DNA of 64,000 nucleotides. Origin: Bacillus vallismortis. Lineage in GTDB: Bacteria; Bacillota; Bacilli; Bacillales; Bacillaceae. A program made the translations under genes and the position numbers. Shown one piece after another: positions 21,580 to 31,706 of the stretch (positions are counted from its first letter, which is position 1; each line of letters begins with the position of its first letter). The notes under the pieces were generated by a model. It did no database searches and had not been told where the DNA came from. It was given only the letters and a program-made list of their open reading frames with translations. The DNA lies in NCBI RefSeq assembly GCF_040784915.1, contig NZ_CP160797.1, forward strand, positions 3,090,137 to 3,154,136, given 5' to 3'.

Positions 21580-21625
21580 AATTCACAATTAGCAAAACAC
21601 AAAAAACGATAAAGGAAGGTTTCAT

Positions 21626-23209
21626 ATGAACTCAGTTGATTTAACCGCTGATTTACAAGCCTTATTAACAAGTCCAAATGTGTGTCATAATTTATCAGCA
21701 GCACAGCTTACAGAAAAAGCACTGTCCCGAAACGAAGGCATTTTAACATCCACGGGTGCCGTTCGGGCGACAACAGGCGCTTACACAGGACGTTCGCCTA
21801 AAGACAAATTCATCGTGCAGGAAGAAAGCACGAAAAATAAGATCGATTGGGGTACGGTGAATCAGCCGATTTCAGAAGAAGCGTTTGAGCGGCTCTACAC
21901 AAAAGTTGTCAGCTATCTGAAACAGCGGGATGAGCTATTTGTTTTTGAAGGATTTGCCGGAGCAGATGAAAAATACAGACTGCCGATTACCGTCGTGAAT
22001 GAGTTCGCTTGGCACAATTTATTCGCCAGACAGCTGTTTATCCGCCCGGAAGGCCATGATAAGAAAACAGTTGAACAGCCGTTTACCATTCTTTCCGCTC
22101 CGCATTTTAAAGCAGATCCAAAAACAGACGGCACACATTCCGAAACGTTTATTATTGTCTCTTTCGAAAAGCGGACGATTTTAATCGGCGGAACAGAGTA
22201 TGCCGGAGAGATGAAGAAATCCATTTTCTCTATTATGAATTTCCTGCTCCCCGAAAGAGATATTCTATCCATGCACTGCTCTGCCAATGTCGGTCAAAAA
22301 GGCGATGTCGCCCTTTTCTTCGGACTCTCTGGAACAGGTAAGACCACCCTGTCAGCCGATGCTGACCGCAAGCTGATCGGCGACGATGAACACGGCTGGT
22401 CTGACACAGGCGTCTTTAATATTGAAGGCGGGTGCTACGCCAAATGCATTCATTTAAGCGAGGAAAAGGAGCCTCAAATCTTTAACGCGATCCGCTTCGG
22501 GTCTGTTCTCGAAAATGTTGTTGTTGATGAAGAGACACGCGAAGCCAATTATGATGATTCCTTCTATACCGAAAACACGCGGGCGGCTTACCCGATTCAT
22601 ATGATTGACAACATCGTCACACCAAGCATGGCAGGCCATCCTTCAGCCATTGTATTTTTGACGGCTGATGCATTCGGAGTCCTGCCGCCGATCAGCAAAC
22701 TGACGAAGGAGCAGGCGATGTACCATTTCTTGAGCGGTTATACGAGCAAGCTTGCTGGAACCGAACGCGGTGTAACGTCTCCTGAAACGACGTTCTCCAC
22801 ATGTTTCGGCTCACCATTCCTGCCGCTTCCTGCCCATGTCTATGCTGAAATGCTAGGCAACAAGATCGATGAACACGGCGCAGACGTTTTCTTGGTCAAT
22901 ACCGGCTGGACCGGCGGCGGCTACGGCACAGGCGAACGTATGAAGCTTTCTTACACGAGAGCGATGGTCAAAGCAGCGATTGAAGGCAAATTAGAAAATG
23001 CAGAAATGACGACTGACGATATTTTCGGCCTGCATATTCCGGTTCACGTTCCCGGCGTACCTGATCAGATCCTTCAGCCGGAAAACACATGGAACAACAA
23101 GGAAGAATTCAGAGAAAAAGCGATCTACCTCGCAAATGAATTCAAAGAGAATTTTAAAAAGTTCGCACATACAGATGCCATTGCGCAGGCAGGCGGCCCT
23201 CTCGTTTAA
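21626..23209 (+). CDS. pckA: Phosphoenolpyruvate carboxykinase (ATP) PckA
   Basis: 527 residues of the ATP-dependent PEPCK family. The kinase-1a P-loop is [11 protein letters not shown], followed by kinase-2 residues in LIGDDEHGW, and the PEPCK-specific [11 protein letters not shown] and [11 protein letters not shown] stretches. It converts oxaloacetate to phosphoenolpyruvate, the entry to gluconeogenesis. ATG 21626 follows AAAGGAAGG. Monocistronic, ending at a hairpin shared with ytmB. Confidence 0.97.
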   Translation: MNSVDLTADLQALLTSPNVCHNLSAAQLTEKALSRNEGILTSTGAVRATTGAYTGRSPKDKFIVQEESTKNKIDWGTVNQPISEEAFERLYTKVVSYLKQRDELFVFEGFAGADEKYRLPITVVNEFAWHNLFARQLFIRPEGHDKKTVEQPFTILSAPHFKADPKTDGTHSETFIIVSFEKRTILIGGTEYAGEMKKSIFSIMNFLLPERDILSMHCSANVGQKGDVALFFGLSGTGKTTLSADADRKLIGDDEHGWSDTGVFNIEGGCYAKCIHLSEEKEPQIFNAIRFGSVLENVVVDEETREANYDDSFYTENTRAAYPIHMIDNIVTPSMAGHPSAIVFLTADAFGVLPPISKLTKEQAMYHFLSGYTSKLAGTERGVTSPETTFSTCFGSPFLPLPAHVYAEMLGNKIDEHGADVFLVNTGWTGGGYGTGERMKLSYTRAMVKAAIEGKLENAEMTTDDIFGLHIPVHVPGVPDQILQPENTWNNKEEFREKAIYLANEFKENFKKFAHTDAIAQAGGPLV

Positions 23210-23218
23210 AAAGCAAAA

Positions 23219-23249
23219 GCCAAGAGCATTTACGCTCTTGGCTTGTTTT
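23219..23249. terminator. Bidirectional terminator between pckA and ytmB
   Basis: GCCAAGAGC-ATTTAC-GCTCTTGGC followed by TTGTTTT on the plus strand and flanked by AAAAGCAAAA on the other side. Confidence 0.85.
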
Positions 23250-23490
23250 AATTGACAGAATGCAGGGACGTCAGCTTGTACGTAATAATGGTCCGGCCGT
23301 CTTCCCATTGAAGCTTCTGCACTTCAGCTGTGCCCGACTTTTCGCCGAACTTTGTTTTACGCACGTCCATCGGAATCTCCATCGGATACACACGATATCC
23401 GTCTTTTTCCAACGTGAATATATTTTCATCTATGCGAACTTCTTTTCCTTTTGTCACAATCAGTGTATTAAATTCAACAGGCATTCCCAA
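23248..23490 (-). CDS. ytmB: Conserved small protein YtmB (DUF2584)
   Basis: 80 residues, predicted as mostly beta strands, with many charged residues and no cysteine. The family is confined to Bacillus and relatives and has no assigned function. A ribosome site (GAAAGGGGA) precedes ATG 23490. It lies between pckA and ytmA and probably forms a short transcript with ytmA, the gap between them being about 50 bases. Confidence 0.82.
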   Translation of the reverse strand: MGMPVEFNTLIVTKGKEVRIDENIFTLEKDGYRVYPMEIPMDVRKTKFGEKSGTAEVQKLQWEDGRTIITYKLTSLHSVN

Positions 23491-23541
23491 AGTGAAATCC
23501 CCTTTCGTTCTCTTTTTTCTTTATCATAACATATTTCACCG

Positions 23542-24315
23542 TCAGCGGTTTTTCATCCATTGTGTCAGCTGCCGCACGATACGCCGGTTTTCTTTTGGCG
23601 GAAAATAATGTGTGAATTTACTGTAGTACCACGTCTCCACCGGCTTATGCAGCTGTTTTAGCTTCTCTTCAAATAAATAGGAATGCCGAATCGAAACATT
23701 TTGGTCTTTTTCTCCATGGATTAACAGCACGGGAGCCTGAATTTTGTTTATTTGGTCAAACGGTGTTCTCCATTTATATGCCTCAGGCACCTTTTTCGGT
23801 GTTCCCCCGATGACTCTTTTCATCATTCGCCGCAAATCGTGCCGCTCCTCATATGTAAGGATCATATCGCTGACGCCTCCCCAGGAAACGAATGAAGCCG
23901 CATGCCGGCCCATTTCAATCGCAGTGAGCATTCCCATCATTCCGCCGCGGGAAAAGCCGAAAATATGGATTCTGTCCTTTTTGACATTCGGATGCTGCTG
24001 AAGCAGGCGAAAAGCAGAAAAAGCATCCTCCCTGTCTTCTCCGGCAAAATCCTCGTTGCCCTCGCCTCCTTGATTTCCTCTGTAGAATGGAGCAAACACA
24101 ACAAATCCTTGGGACGCAAACTGGATAATCCGGCCCGGCCGAACCATGCCCACGCTTTTAATCCCGCCGCGCAAATATAAAAATCCGTCATACTGTCCCG
24201 GTGCCGCCGGCTCAGCAAGAAGCCCCTTTATCCGTAAGCCATTTGAAAGATAACAGATCGTATACAGATGCACATGCTGACTTGGCGACGGAAATCTTCT
24301 TTTCTCAACAATCAA
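23542..24315 (-). CDS. ytmA: Alpha/beta hydrolase YtmA (prolyl oligopeptidase-like)
   Basis: 257 residues. Nucleophile elbow GFSRGGM, acid residue in LIHGEKDQNV and catalytic histidine in KFTHYFP are in the usual order. The fold resembles the catalytic domain of the S9 (prolyl oligopeptidase) family without the beta-propeller, so it may be an esterase or a small-peptide hydrolase. No signal peptide, so cytoplasmic. Substrate unknown. Confidence 0.87.
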   Translation of the reverse strand: MIVEKRRFPSPSQHVHLYTICYLSNGLRIKGLLAEPAAPGQYDGFLYLRGGIKSVGMVRPGRIIQFASQGFVVFAPFYRGNQGGEGNEDFAGEDREDAFSAFRLLQQHPNVKKDRIHIFGFSRGGMMGMLTAIEMGRHAASFVSWGGVSDMILTYEERHDLRRMMKRVIGGTPKKVPEAYKWRTPFDQINKIQAPVLLIHGEKDQNVSIRHSYLFEEKLKQLHKPVETWYYSKFTHYFPPKENRRIVRQLTQWMKNR

Positions 24316-24463
24316 AGCAGCCGCCTCCTTTTCTATATGTTTTCCTTACTCTAAACTTACATCCGGCGAACCTGATTAGGCATTCACACATTTTTATACC
24401 CATCATACGATATGTAAAGCAAAAAAGGATATTAACTTGATGCTAAATAAGGAGGTTGTCTAT

Positions 24464-25468
24464 GTGAACAAATGGTTAAGGCTGGGATGCGCCTGTGTCG
24501 GCAGTATATTTCTGATGATCGCTCTGGCAGCTTGCAAGCAGGAAGAAACACTCACCAAAGTCAAAGTAGCCGAAGTGACCCATTCGATTTTTTACGCGCC
24601 TTTATATGTCGCTGAGTCTAAAGGATTTTTCAAGGAACAAGGGCTTGATGTCAATGTAAGCACGACATGGGGCGGCGACAAAACGATGACCTCGCTTCTT
24701 TCAAACGGCTCCGACATCGCCCTTGTCGGATCAGAAACATCTATTTATGTCGAAGCGCAAGGAGCTAAAGACCCCGTCATTAATTTCGCCCAGCTGACTC
24801 AGACAGACGGAACGTTTCTTGTCGCGAGAGAAGATGCTGAACACTTCGACTGGGATCAGCTGAAAGGAAAAACGTTTCTCGGCCAGAGAAAAGGCGGCAT
24901 GCCGCAAATGGTCGGCGAGTATGTACTGAACAAACATAAGATTAACCCGCATAAGGATGTTGATCTCATCCAGAACATAGACTTCGCCAATATCGCCAAT
25001 GCATTTGCTTCTGGAACCGGCGATTATGTACAGCTCTTTGAACCTCAAGCTTCGCTGTTTGAGAAAAAAGGCATCGGCCATATCGCGGCTTCGTTCGGAG
25101 AAGAATCAGGCCAGGTTCCTTATACGACTTTTATGGCGAAACAAAGCTACCTGAAGAAACATGAAGACACCGCAGTCAAGTTTACAAAAGCCATTTATAA
25201 GGCACAGCAATGGGTGGAAAATCACTCTGCGAAAGAAATCACAGAAGCCATTAAAGGAGAATTTGATGATACCGATCCAGAAGTCATCGAAACATCCATT
25301 GACCGCTATAAAAAACAGCATTCGTATTCGCCGGACCCTCTGCTCAACGAAAAAGAATGGGAGCTGCTCCAAACCATTATGGATCAATCGGGAGAACTGC
25401 CGAAGCGCATTCCATACAATCAGCTTGTAAATAAACAAATTGCCGAAAAAGTCACCTCGGAAAAATAG
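24464..25468 (+). CDS. ytlA: ABC transporter substrate-binding lipoprotein YtlA
   Basis: 334 residues. A lipoprotein signal ends at the lipobox LAAC (cysteine about residue 25). The mature part is a type II binding protein of the NMT1/THI5, SsuA and TauA group, with FYAPLYVAESKGFF and GGDKTMTSLLSNGSDIALVG. These proteins bind sulfonates, nitrate or pyrimidine precursors; which applies here is not clear. GTG 24464 is the start, since AAGGAGG lies eight bases upstream; an upstream ATG reads through that site. First gene of ytlACD. Confidence 0.88.
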   Translation: MNKWLRLGCACVGSIFLMIALAACKQEETLTKVKVAEVTHSIFYAPLYVAESKGFFKEQGLDVNVSTTWGGDKTMTSLLSNGSDIALVGSETSIYVEAQGAKDPVINFAQLTQTDGTFLVAREDAEHFDWDQLKGKTFLGQRKGGMPQMVGEYVLNKHKINPHKDVDLIQNIDFANIANAFASGTGDYVQLFEPQASLFEKKGIGHIAASFGEESGQVPYTTFMAKQSYLKKHEDTAVKFTKAIYKAQQWVENHSAKEITEAIKGEFDDTDPEVIETSIDRYKKQHSYSPDPLLNEKEWELLQTIMDQSGELPKRIPYNQLVNKQIAEKVTSEK

Positions 25469-25480
25469 GAGGCGCCATCT

Positions 25481-26263
25481 ATGTCTTTCTTACATGTCGA
25501 CCATGTAACCCATACTTATTTTTCTATTAAAGAAAAAACGACGGCCGTGCGGGATATTCATTTCGAGGCCGAAAAAGGTGATTTCATCTCATTTCTCGGC
25601 CCAAGCGGCTGCGGAAAAACAACGCTGCTTTCCATTATCGCCGGCCTGATTGAGCCAGCGGAAGGCAGAGTTCTGATTGAAGGCAGTGAGCCGAATCAAA
25701 AAGAACATAACATTGGCTACATGCTTCAACAGGATTACTTATTTCCCTGGAAATCTATCGAGGAAAATGTGCTTCTCGGTTTAAAAATCGCCGACACGCT
25801 GACGGAAGAAAGCAAGGCTGCTGCACTCGGTCTATTGTCTGGGTTCGGTCTCATAGATGTGGAGAAAAAATATCCGAAAGAGCTGTCGGGCGGTATGCGC
25901 CAGCGGGCCGCGCTTGCAAGAACTCTTGCGCCAAATCCAAGTCTGCTTTTGCTGGATGAGCCATTTTCCGCGCTTGATTTTCAGACAAAGCTTTCATTGG
26001 AAAACCTGGTATTCCGCACATTAAAGGAGTATCAAAAAACAGCGGTGCTTGTCACTCATGATATTGGGGAAGCGATAGCGATGAGCGATACGATCTTTTT
26101 ATTTTCAAATCAGCCGGGCAGCATTCACCAGATTTTTACGATCCCTAAAGAATTGGCCGCGATGATGCCTTTCGACGCCCGTCAGGAGCCATCCTTCCAA
26201 ACGCTGTTTCAAACGATATGGAAGGAGCTGAATTCTCTTGAGAAACAGCAAAGAAACCATTGA
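25481..26263 (+). CDS. ytlC: ABC transporter ATPase YtlC
   Basis: 260 residues. Walker [10 protein letters not shown], signature ELSGGMRQR, Walker [13 protein letters not shown] and switch His in VTHDIGE are intact, in the pattern of SsuB/TauB-type importers. It follows ytlA after 12 bases and overlaps ytlD by 26 bases, so it powers the same importer. Confidence 0.9.
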   Translation: MSFLHVDHVTHTYFSIKEKTTAVRDIHFEAEKGDFISFLGPSGCGKTTLLSIIAGLIEPAEGRVLIEGSEPNQKEHNIGYMLQQDYLFPWKSIEENVLLGLKIADTLTEESKAAALGLLSGFGLIDVEKKYPKELSGGMRQRAALARTLAPNPSLLLLDEPFSALDFQTKLSLENLVFRTLKEYQKTAVLVTHDIGEAIAMSDTIFLFSNQPGSIHQIFTIPKELAAMMPFDARQEPSFQTLFQTIWKELNSLEKQQRNH

Positions 26264-27050
26264 TCTGCTTCACGAGCAATATCAATTCAAACAGAAAAAG
26301 GAAAAACGGAATGTCTATTCCTTTCAGCTTGCCATATTTATTCTCTTTTTCTCGGGGTGGGAAATCTCCAGCAGGCTCGGCTGGATCGATCCGCTGATCT
26401 TCAGCTCTCCATCAGCTGTATGGAACTTATTGCTGGAGAAGCTCGGTGACGGGTCTTTACTGTCACATATCGGCGTCACTTTATTTGAAACAGTGCTTGG
26501 CTTTTTGCTTGGGACGTTTATGGGTACGTGCCTCGCTGCTTTGTTATGGTGGTCCAACCGGCTTGCGAGGATTTTAGATCCGTATCTCGTTATTTTGAAT
26601 GCAATGCCGAAAGTGGCTCTGGGCCCGATTCTGATTGTCGCGCTCGGCCCCAGTTTGATCAGCATTATTGCGATGGGGGCCATCATCAGCGTCATTATCA
26701 CAACCATCGTCGTGTACACCGCCTTCCAGGAGGTTGACGAAAACTATATAAAAGTTATGAAAACATTCGGCGCAACGAAATGGGGCATTTTTAAAGAAGT
26801 GATTCTGCCCGCATCCTCCCCCGCTATTATCTCAACTCTGAAAGTAAACGTCGGTTTATCATGGGTTGGCGTCATTGTAGGCGAATTCCTAGTTTCCAAG
26901 ATCGGATTAGGATACATGATTATTTACGGTTTTCAAGTCTTCAATTTTACGCTCGTCTTCTTAAGCCTGCTGATCATCGCCATATTCGCCACTCTGATGT
27001 ATCAGGGCGTAGAGCTGCTGGAAAAGAAATGGACGAAGGGCAGGACATAA
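26238..27050 (+). CDS. ytlD: ABC transporter permease YtlD
   Basis: 270 residues, about six helices, with the importer EAA-type loop [18 protein letters not shown] that contacts the ATPase. The TTG start (26238) lies ten bases after AAGGAG within ytlC. Third gene of ytlACD, followed by a strong terminator. The operon imports an organic ion of the sulfonate, nitrate or pyrimidine type; the neighbours do not reveal which. Confidence 0.88.
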   Translation: MRNSKETIDLLHEQYQFKQKKEKRNVYSFQLAIFILFFSGWEISSRLGWIDPLIFSSPSAVWNLLLEKLGDGSLLSHIGVTLFETVLGFLLGTFMGTCLAALLWWSNRLARILDPYLVILNAMPKVALGPILIVALGPSLISIIAMGAIISVIITTIVVYTAFQEVDENYIKVMKTFGATKWGIFKEVILPASSPAIISTLKVNVGLSWVGVIVGEFLVSKIGLGYMIIYGFQVFNFTLVFLSLLIIAIFATLMYQGVELLEKKWTKGRT

Positions 27051-27077
27051 AAAAACCCGGCACATGTGCCGGGTTTT
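27051..27077 (+). terminator. Terminator of ytlACD
   Basis: AAAACCCGGCACATGTGCCGGGTTTT, a near-perfect palindrome with a T-tract, directly after the ytlD stop. Confidence 0.92.
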
Positions 27078-27237
27078 CACCGTGTCGGCAAACCCTCGCA
27101 TTCGTTGCCAGGCCTGCGCTTCGGTGCTCACGTAAAAAAGATCATCGGCTATACGCTAGAGCGTCCTTCCTATACTTCAAGGTTTTCAATCACGCTGAAA
27201 AATGACAAAATCAGAAAACCTGATACTGCCGGGGTTT

Positions 27238-27714
27238 TTATTCAATCCAGCCAGCTTCTTTCAATTTTTTTAAACTGATCGGAAGAACGGAATCCTTCAT
27301 AATAAAGCTGAATTTTTTATTACGGGAAAGGTTTTCCGGCAGCTGATGAAACAAAACCGGACCTTTCGTTTCAAAGTAATCAGCTTGCTTTTCAAGCTTT
27401 TCTACATCTGCAAAATATATATTTTTCACAATCACTTTTTCTTTACCGAGAACTTTATACTGTCCGAGGTACTTGAGGCTTTTCACTCTCGCACCCGTCT
27501 CTTCCTTTACTTCCCGGAGCGCCGCTTCTTCTGCGCACTCCATTGGCTCTACTTTCCCGCCTGGAAACTCATAGCCTCTGTCCTCATGTTCTGTTAAAAG
27601 CCATTTGCCGCCAAAACGGCAAATCACCCAGACATGCTTCGGGCTGTCCGAGAAAGGCTGATCGTCAAAGGAAAGCTGAACAGTATTCTGATAATAATCT
27701 TTAAACTCGTACAT
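27238..27714 (-). CDS. ytkD: Nudix hydrolase YtkD
   Basis: 158 residues with a complete Nudix box, GKVEPMECAEEAALREVKEETGA (G-x5-E-x7-RE-V-x-EE-x-G), at about residues 52-74. In B. subtilis YtkD hydrolyses nucleoside triphosphates, including oxidised 8-oxo-dGTP, and it also has an RNA 5' pyrophosphohydrolase activity described in the literature. Monocistronic. The 211 bases upstream to ytkC contain no second clear gene. Confidence 0.9.
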   Translation of the reverse strand: MYEFKDYYQNTVQLSFDDQPFSDSPKHVWVICRFGGKWLLTEHEDRGYEFPGGKVEPMECAEEAALREVKEETGARVKSLKYLGQYKVLGKEKVIVKNIYFADVEKLEKQADYFETKGPVLFHQLPENLSRNKKFSFIMKDSVLPISLKKLKEAGWIE

Positions 27715-27925
27715 GTTTATCCCTCAAATCCGTTCCTAGCTATCTTCCATACATCATACCACAGTTATGTTTCTTCGGAAGCCCTTTAACAAAAAATAAG
27801 GGAAACCCAGCACGCCATCAGGGTCTAAAAGCATACAGACTAGCTCGTACAGTTTTTGCCTTGCCTTTTGCCAAGATGTGCGACTGACGCTCTGGGCTTT
27901 ATTATGACCTGTGAATAGCTAAAAG

Positions 27926-28330
27926 TTACGGTTTGCGCTTGAATTTATTTTTTAACGTTTCTAAAAGATCGACAAGCATTTGAGGAACCGGTATGCCGAG
28001 AGAGCTGGCTGTCACTACAATTTGCACAGATTCATAAAGAATATAAAACATAATAGCCAAGTCACGTATTGACCCCTGTGTATTCAGCAGCTGATCAAAA
28101 AAGTGGCATACAGAGATCAGAGCCAGCGTGACTAATTTTTTAACAAGCCGGGCAAATACCTTTTTAAACGCCAACTTGTGAATAATCGTTTCCTTCAAGG
28201 TCGTACTGATAAATTCAATTGCCATAAGAGAGAGCAAAATCAGGAATGAATACTGAAAACCGCCAAAGAAAAAACCCGCTGCTGAAACGCTGACTGCTAA
28301 AAACGAAAAGATGCCAAAGTCTCTATCCAT
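27926..28330 (-). CDS. ytkC: Phage holin-like membrane protein YtkC
   Basis: 134 residues with about four hydrophobic segments and a basic C-terminal tail (LKNKFKRKP). It fits the toxin-secretion/phage-lysis holin family. No lysin, tail or other phage gene accompanies it, so it is an isolated holin homologue rather than part of a prophage. Function in the cell unknown. ATG 28330 follows AAAGGATG. An open stretch without a start lies downstream (27757-27918). Confidence 0.8.
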   Translation of the reverse strand: MDRDFGIFSFLAVSVSAAGFFFGGFQYSFLILLSLMAIEFISTTLKETIIHKLAFKKVFARLVKKLVTLALISVCHFFDQLLNTQGSIRDLAIMFYILYESVQIVVTASSLGIPVPQMLVDLLETLKNKFKRKP

Positions 28331-28450
28331 TATCCCAACATCCTTTCACAGAAACGGCCTTACGATATTCTATGGAAAACAAGCCGAACGGATTGGATTT
28401 TTCAGAAAAATGGACTGGTTGTCGCCTATTTTTTCAGATACAACATCAAA

Positions 28451-28495
28451 AGCCGGACGTCTTATATAAGACATCCGGCCTTTCTTTTTTTGAAT
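28451..28495. terminator. Terminator of dps
   Basis: AAAGCCGGACGTCTTATATAAGACATCCGGCCTTTCTTTTTTT region: an imperfect 12-base stem right after the dps stop. The longer T-tract is on the plus strand, so it may act in both directions. Confidence 0.75.
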
Positions 28496-28933
28496 TTATC
28501 CTAGGTAAGCTTTCAGCATCCAGTTGTGTTTTTCAATATTTTGATGGATCGCCAGAAGCATATCCCCTGTTGTTTCGTCACCAACTTCATCAGCTAAATC
28601 CATGCCGCTTTTAAGCTCTTCCGCGATGACTGTGAAATCATCATATACACTCTGAACCATTTGTTCAGCTGATTCATTTCCTTCCGCTTCTTTTACAGAA
28701 GCCGTTTCCAAGGATTCCTTCATTGTCGCAATCGGTTTTCCGTTCAGCGCCAAAAGACGTTCTGCCAAGTCATCAATATAAGTTGCTGTTTCGTTATACA
28801 GCTCTTCAAACTTTTCATGAAGAGTGAAAAAATCTTTCCCTTTCACATACCAGTGATAATTATGTAGTTTCACATACATGACTGTCCAGTTGGCTACTTG
28901 TTTGTTCACTGCTTGAATCAATTGTTCTGACAT
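28496..28933 (-). CDS. dps: DNA-protecting ferritin-like protein Dps
   Basis: 145 residues of the Dps family. The inter-subunit ferroxidase residues are visible: His in [11 protein letters not shown], and Asp and Glu in [14 protein letters not shown] and YIDDLAERL. Twelve subunits form a cage that oxidises iron with hydrogen peroxide and coats DNA. In B. subtilis this copy (formerly YtkB) is the sigma-B-controlled general stress Dps, distinct from the PerR-controlled MrgA. That agrees with the sigma-B promoter upstream. Preceded by a strong AAGGAGGA. Confidence 0.95.
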   Translation of the reverse strand: MSEQLIQAVNKQVANWTVMYVKLHNYHWYVKGKDFFTLHEKFEELYNETATYIDDLAERLLALNGKPIATMKESLETASVKEAEGNESAEQMVQSVYDDFTVIAEELKSGMDLADEVGDETTGDMLLAIHQNIEKHNWMLKAYLG

Positions 28934-28965
28934 GATTATCTTCCTCCTTGTTTATATGAATATAT

Positions 28966-28991
28966 ATACCCTCTATATCGTACGCTAAAAC
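28966..28991 (-). promoter_or_regulatory. sigma-B promoter of dps
   Basis: GTTTTA (28986-28991) and GGGTAT (28966-28971) with 14 bases between them on the minus strand, very close to the sigma-B consensus GTTTAA-N14-GGGTAT. Confidence 0.88.
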
Positions 28992-29055
28992 CTCTTTTTT
29001 ACCCTTATCTGTTTTCACTATGTTACAATTGTTAAAAAACGGGAGGTGGAATGTC

Positions 29056-29196
29056 ATGACGCTTCTCATTACGGTAAGTATGTTGATTGTGCTGGCTGTT
29101 TTGCTTATAACCATTTGGTCGACTGTGAAAGCCTATAATGTAAAGCACACCATTGATCCTCCGCAAGAAACTCGTTCTGATTCAAAAAATCAATGA
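29056..29196 (+). CDS. ytzI: Small membrane protein YtzI
   Basis: 46 codons: one N-terminal membrane helix ([18 protein letters not shown]) followed by a short polar tail. A strong ribosome site, GGGAGGTGG, precedes the ATG at 29056. The frame ends seven bases inside the end of convergent ytkA. Function unknown; conserved as a small membrane peptide in the B. subtilis group. Confidence 0.8.
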   Translation: MTLLITVSMLIVLAVLLITIWSTVKAYNVKHTIDPPQETRSDSKNQ

Positions 29197-29627
29197 TTGT
29201 GTGAATGCTCGTCTTCAGACTGATTGCTGACAGCATCGGCGTTTCCGACTTGGACTTTTATGGTCGGCATGCTATGCTGTTTTTTTGCTGTGACATGGGA
29301 TTGGACAGTGTATACACCATCTTCCTTAAACGTTGTTTCCAATCGGTATAAGCCTTTTTCTTGCTTTGCTTTAAACATGTGGCTGGCGTCTTTTTCTCCT
29401 TCTTTCCACACTTCAAACTCCACTTCATCGGCATCCGTCACCGCTTCGTCGCCATATGATACCGCTGCTTCATAAGCGGCGCTTTCTCCGGCATTTACTT
29501 TTTCAGGGCCGGTCAGTTTGACATCCAATACCTCCGGCGTCTCAGCAGTATTTGCTTTGTTTTCATCAGATCCGCACCCGTTAAGCAAAAAAGCAGAAAA
29601 AAGCAGAAAAATCCACATCTTTTTCAT
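29190..29627 (-). CDS. ytkA: Lipoprotein with YtkA-like domain
   Basis: 145 residues. Lipoprotein signal ending LLNGCGSD (cysteine 18; asparagine in the lipobox is somewhat atypical). The mature protein is one immunoglobulin-like beta domain of the YtkA family ([17 protein letters not shown] ... [11 protein letters not shown]), and the C-terminus is histidine-rich (EDEHSHNH), which could bind metal. Family members are often found next to copper or cytochrome genes, but here the neighbours are ytzI and luxS. Confidence 0.85.
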   Translation of the reverse strand: MKKMWIFLLFSAFLLNGCGSDENKANTAETPEVLDVKLTGPEKVNAGESAAYEAAVSYGDEAVTDADEVEFEVWKEGEKDASHMFKAKQEKGLYRLETTFKEDGVYTVQSHVTAKKQHSMPTIKVQVGNADAVSNQSEDEHSHNH

Positions 29628-29703
29628 GCCATCACCCTTTCATTGTTTACCTAAATAGTAGCAAACGCTTACAACAAATGGTACACAAAATATGAGACGT
29701 CAC

Positions 29704-29742
29704 AAAAAAGACCTTTTTGCTTAAGCGCAAAAAGGTCTTTTT
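29704..29742 (-). terminator. Terminator of luxS
   Basis: AAAAAGACCTTTTTGC-GCTTAA-GCAAAAAGGTCTTTTT, a long stem with T-tracts on either strand, directly after luxS and before ytkA. Confidence 0.9.
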
Positions 29743-29746
29743 ATAT

Positions 29747-30220
29747 TTAGCCAAATACTTTTAGCAATTCTTCTTTATTCTGTGACAGCCAGAAACGCAT
29801 TAAACGTTTAGCGCCTTCCAGATCATGAAGCTTCGCCTGTCCGCACTGCTTTTCATTCGCAGCCGGAATTTCGGTAATCTCTACCGCTTCCTTCATTGTG
29901 TCTTCAAGCAGATCAGCGATTTCCGCAGGTGTCGGCTCTCCGCTCACAACAAGATAATAGCCTGTTTGGCAGCCCATTGGAGAAATATCAATAATATCAA
30001 AATGATCATATTTCTCAGCGTGAGAACGAATCGTAAACGCGAGCAAATGCTCAAGTGTGTGAATGGTGTCAGGTTTCATCGCCTGTTTATTTGGCTGGCA
30101 AAAACGAATATCAAATTTATTGACAACGCCGTCTGTTCCTACTTTATGCACGCCGCAATGTCTTACGTATGGAGCAACAACCGCATTATGATCAAGCTCA
30201 AAACTTTCTACTGAAGGCAT
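29747..30220 (-). CDS. luxS: S-ribosylhomocysteine lyase LuxS
   Basis: 157 residues. The metal-binding residues are at the expected positions: His54 and His58 (HTLEHLL) and Cys126 (EKQCGQAK), with catalytic Cys84 (SPMGC) and Glu57. It cleaves S-ribosylhomocysteine to homocysteine and the autoinducer-2 precursor, completing the recycling of the by-product of SAM-dependent methylation. It is functionally linked to metK nine kilobases away. Preceded by AGGAGAG; monocistronic. Confidence 0.97.
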   Translation of the reverse strand: MPSVESFELDHNAVVAPYVRHCGVHKVGTDGVVNKFDIRFCQPNKQAMKPDTIHTLEHLLAFTIRSHAEKYDHFDIIDISPMGCQTGYYLVVSGEPTPAEIADLLEDTMKEAVEITEIPAANEKQCGQAKLHDLEGAKRLMRFWLSQNKEELLKVFG

Positions 30221-30347
30221 AATGGCACTCTCCTCTTTTTTTAAAATGTAATTTCATTATAACATACCTTTCCGATGAGAATTATCGAATAACTTTTCAA
30301 TCTGTGTTTTTTTTCTTATACTTGCATCAGAAAGGTTGCTGAAACAT

Positions 30348-30575
30348 ATGAAAACCCTATTTATCGCTCTGATCAGAGGATATCAAAAATTCATCTCGCC
30401 GCTAACGCCGCCAACATGCCGCTTTTATCCGACTTGTTCCCAATATGGAATCGAAGCGATTAAAACGCATGGCGCTTTAAAAGGCGGATGGCTGACCATC
30501 AAACGGATTTTGAAATGCCACCCGTTCCATCCGGGAGGAGTCGATCCTGTTCCTGAAAAGAAACGAAAACATTAA
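30348..30575 (+). CDS. ytjA: Membrane protein insertion factor YidD (YtjA)
   Basis: 75 residues with the full YidD signature: [33 protein letters not shown], and [16 protein letters not shown]. An amphipathic N-terminal helix attaches to the membrane near YidC/SecYEG. The start is set at ATG 30348, giving the usual family length; a TTG four codons earlier lies closer to AGAAAGG. The last four bases overlap the end of convergent ytiB. Confidence 0.9.
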   Translation: MKTLFIALIRGYQKFISPLTPPTCRFYPTCSQYGIEAIKTHGALKGGWLTIKRILKCHPFHPGGVDPVPEKKRKH

Positions 30576-31135
30576 TCGTTATAGCCGTTTACGACAAGAT
30601 CCAGTTTTCCTGTTTTAGGATCAATGACTAATCCATGGACAGGAACGTTTTCCGGGAACAGCGGATGATGTTTAATAACGTCTACGCTGTCTTTCACACT
30701 CGCTTCCACTGAATCAAAGCTTTTAAACCATTGATCAAAGTCCACACCGGAGTACTTTAATGTTTCGATGCGTTCTTCCGTAATTCCTCTTTCTTTGATT
30801 TTATCAAGCATGCTTTTGCTGCTGATTTTGCTCATGCCGCAATCGTGATGCCCGATCACACATACCTCATCGGCGTTCAGCTCATACACTGCGACAAGCA
30901 AACTTCTCATGATGCTTCCGAATGGGTGTGTCACAAGCGCACCGGCACTTTTAATGATTTTCACATCACCGTTTCTCATATTCATCGCATGCGGCAGCAA
31001 TTCTACCAAACGAGTGTCCATACAAGAAAGAATCGCCACTTTTTTATCTGGAAATTTTGAAGTCTGATACTTTTCGTATTCCCTTTGATCAGTAAATGTT
31101 TTGTTAAAGTCGAGAATATCATTTAGCAGGCTCAT
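30572..31135 (-). CDS. ytiB: Beta-class carbonic anhydrase YtiB
   Basis: 187 residues. Zinc ligands and active-site residues of the small beta carbonic anhydrase type are present: Cys and the Asp-Arg pair in CMDTRL, then His and Cys in HHDCGM. It should interconvert bicarbonate and carbon dioxide. ATG 31135 follows AAAGGAT. Monocistronic, convergent with ytjA and downstream of rpmE2. Confidence 0.9.
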   Translation of the reverse strand: MSLLNDILDFNKTFTDQREYEKYQTSKFPDKKVAILSCMDTRLVELLPHAMNMRNGDVKIIKSAGALVTHPFGSIMRSLLVAVYELNADEVCVIGHHDCGMSKISSKSMLDKIKERGITEERIETLKYSGVDFDQWFKSFDSVEASVKDSVDVIKHHPLFPENVPVHGLVIDPKTGKLDLVVNGYND

Positions 31136-31251
31136 AACTAGTTGTATCCTTTCTGGTCTTTTTACTCTTCAATATATCACAGTATTTGTCTTTTCGTCAT
31201 CTTATCGAAAACAAACGAGGACAGAAAAAAAGACAAACCCTCAGGTCTGCC

Positions 31252-31500
31252 TCATTTCCCCATGTTATAGCGTTTTTTGAACTGCTCCACTCTTCCGCCT
31301 TTTTCATTAAATTTCTGGCGGCCTGTATAAAACGGATGCGTATCAGAACTGACCTCTACTTTAATGACCGGATATGTGTTGCCGTCTTCCCACTCTGCCG
31401 TTTCATTGGATGTTTTAGTAGAGGTGCTGAGAAAACGGTAGCCGCTGTTGACATCATGAAAAATGACTTTGTGGTTCTTTGGATGAATTCCTTCTTTCAT
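31252..31500 (-). CDS. rpmE2: Zinc-independent ribosomal protein L31 type B (RpmE2)
   Basis: 82 residues. There is no cysteine, so this is the L31 paralogue without the zinc ribbon. In B. subtilis it replaces zinc-containing L31 on ribosomes in zinc starvation, freeing zinc. Typical stretches are [21 protein letters not shown] and FNKRY-like FKKRYNMGK. Formerly ytiA. The Zur operator is immediately upstream, and AGAAGGAG precedes the ATG. Confidence 0.95.
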   Translation of the reverse strand: MKEGIHPKNHKVIFHDVNSGYRFLSTSTKTSNETAEWEDGNTYPVIKVEVSSDTHPFYTGRQKFNEKGGRVEQFKKRYNMGK

Positions 31501-31520
31501 ATCTATCTCCTTCTTTCAAA

Positions 31521-31535
31521 TCGTAATAATTACGT
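31521..31535 (-). promoter_or_regulatory. Zur box of rpmE2
   Basis: TCGTAATAATTACG on the plus strand matches the B. subtilis Zur consensus TCGTAATNATTACGA at 14 of 15 positions, about 20 bases before the rpmE2 start. Zinc-bound Zur would repress the gene. Confidence 0.9.
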
Positions 31536-31706
31536 TTTATTCTATATTATCAAAAACGTTTTGTCAATCTTCTTACATCCTTCCCTGCGTTTCCATATCG
31601 TAAACCTCATGGGCATTTAAGAACAGGAAGAATAATCTAAACGAGGAAGCAAATAATAAACCCAAAATACATATAGAACGTCTTTTGAGAAAGGTGGTTT
31701 ACGATT

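Noticed and set aside
21913..22287. 124-codon open frame on the minus strand
   Set aside because: Antisense to the strongly conserved core of pckA; no ribosome site or recognisable domain.
27066..27278. 70-codon open frame after ytlD
   Set aside because: Starts inside the ytlD terminator and overlaps the ytkD end; no ribosome site and no recognised similarity.
27926..28330. Prophage indicated by the holin-like ytkC
   Set aside because: No neighbouring phage gene, integrase or attachment repeat; flanking genes are core Bacillus genes.
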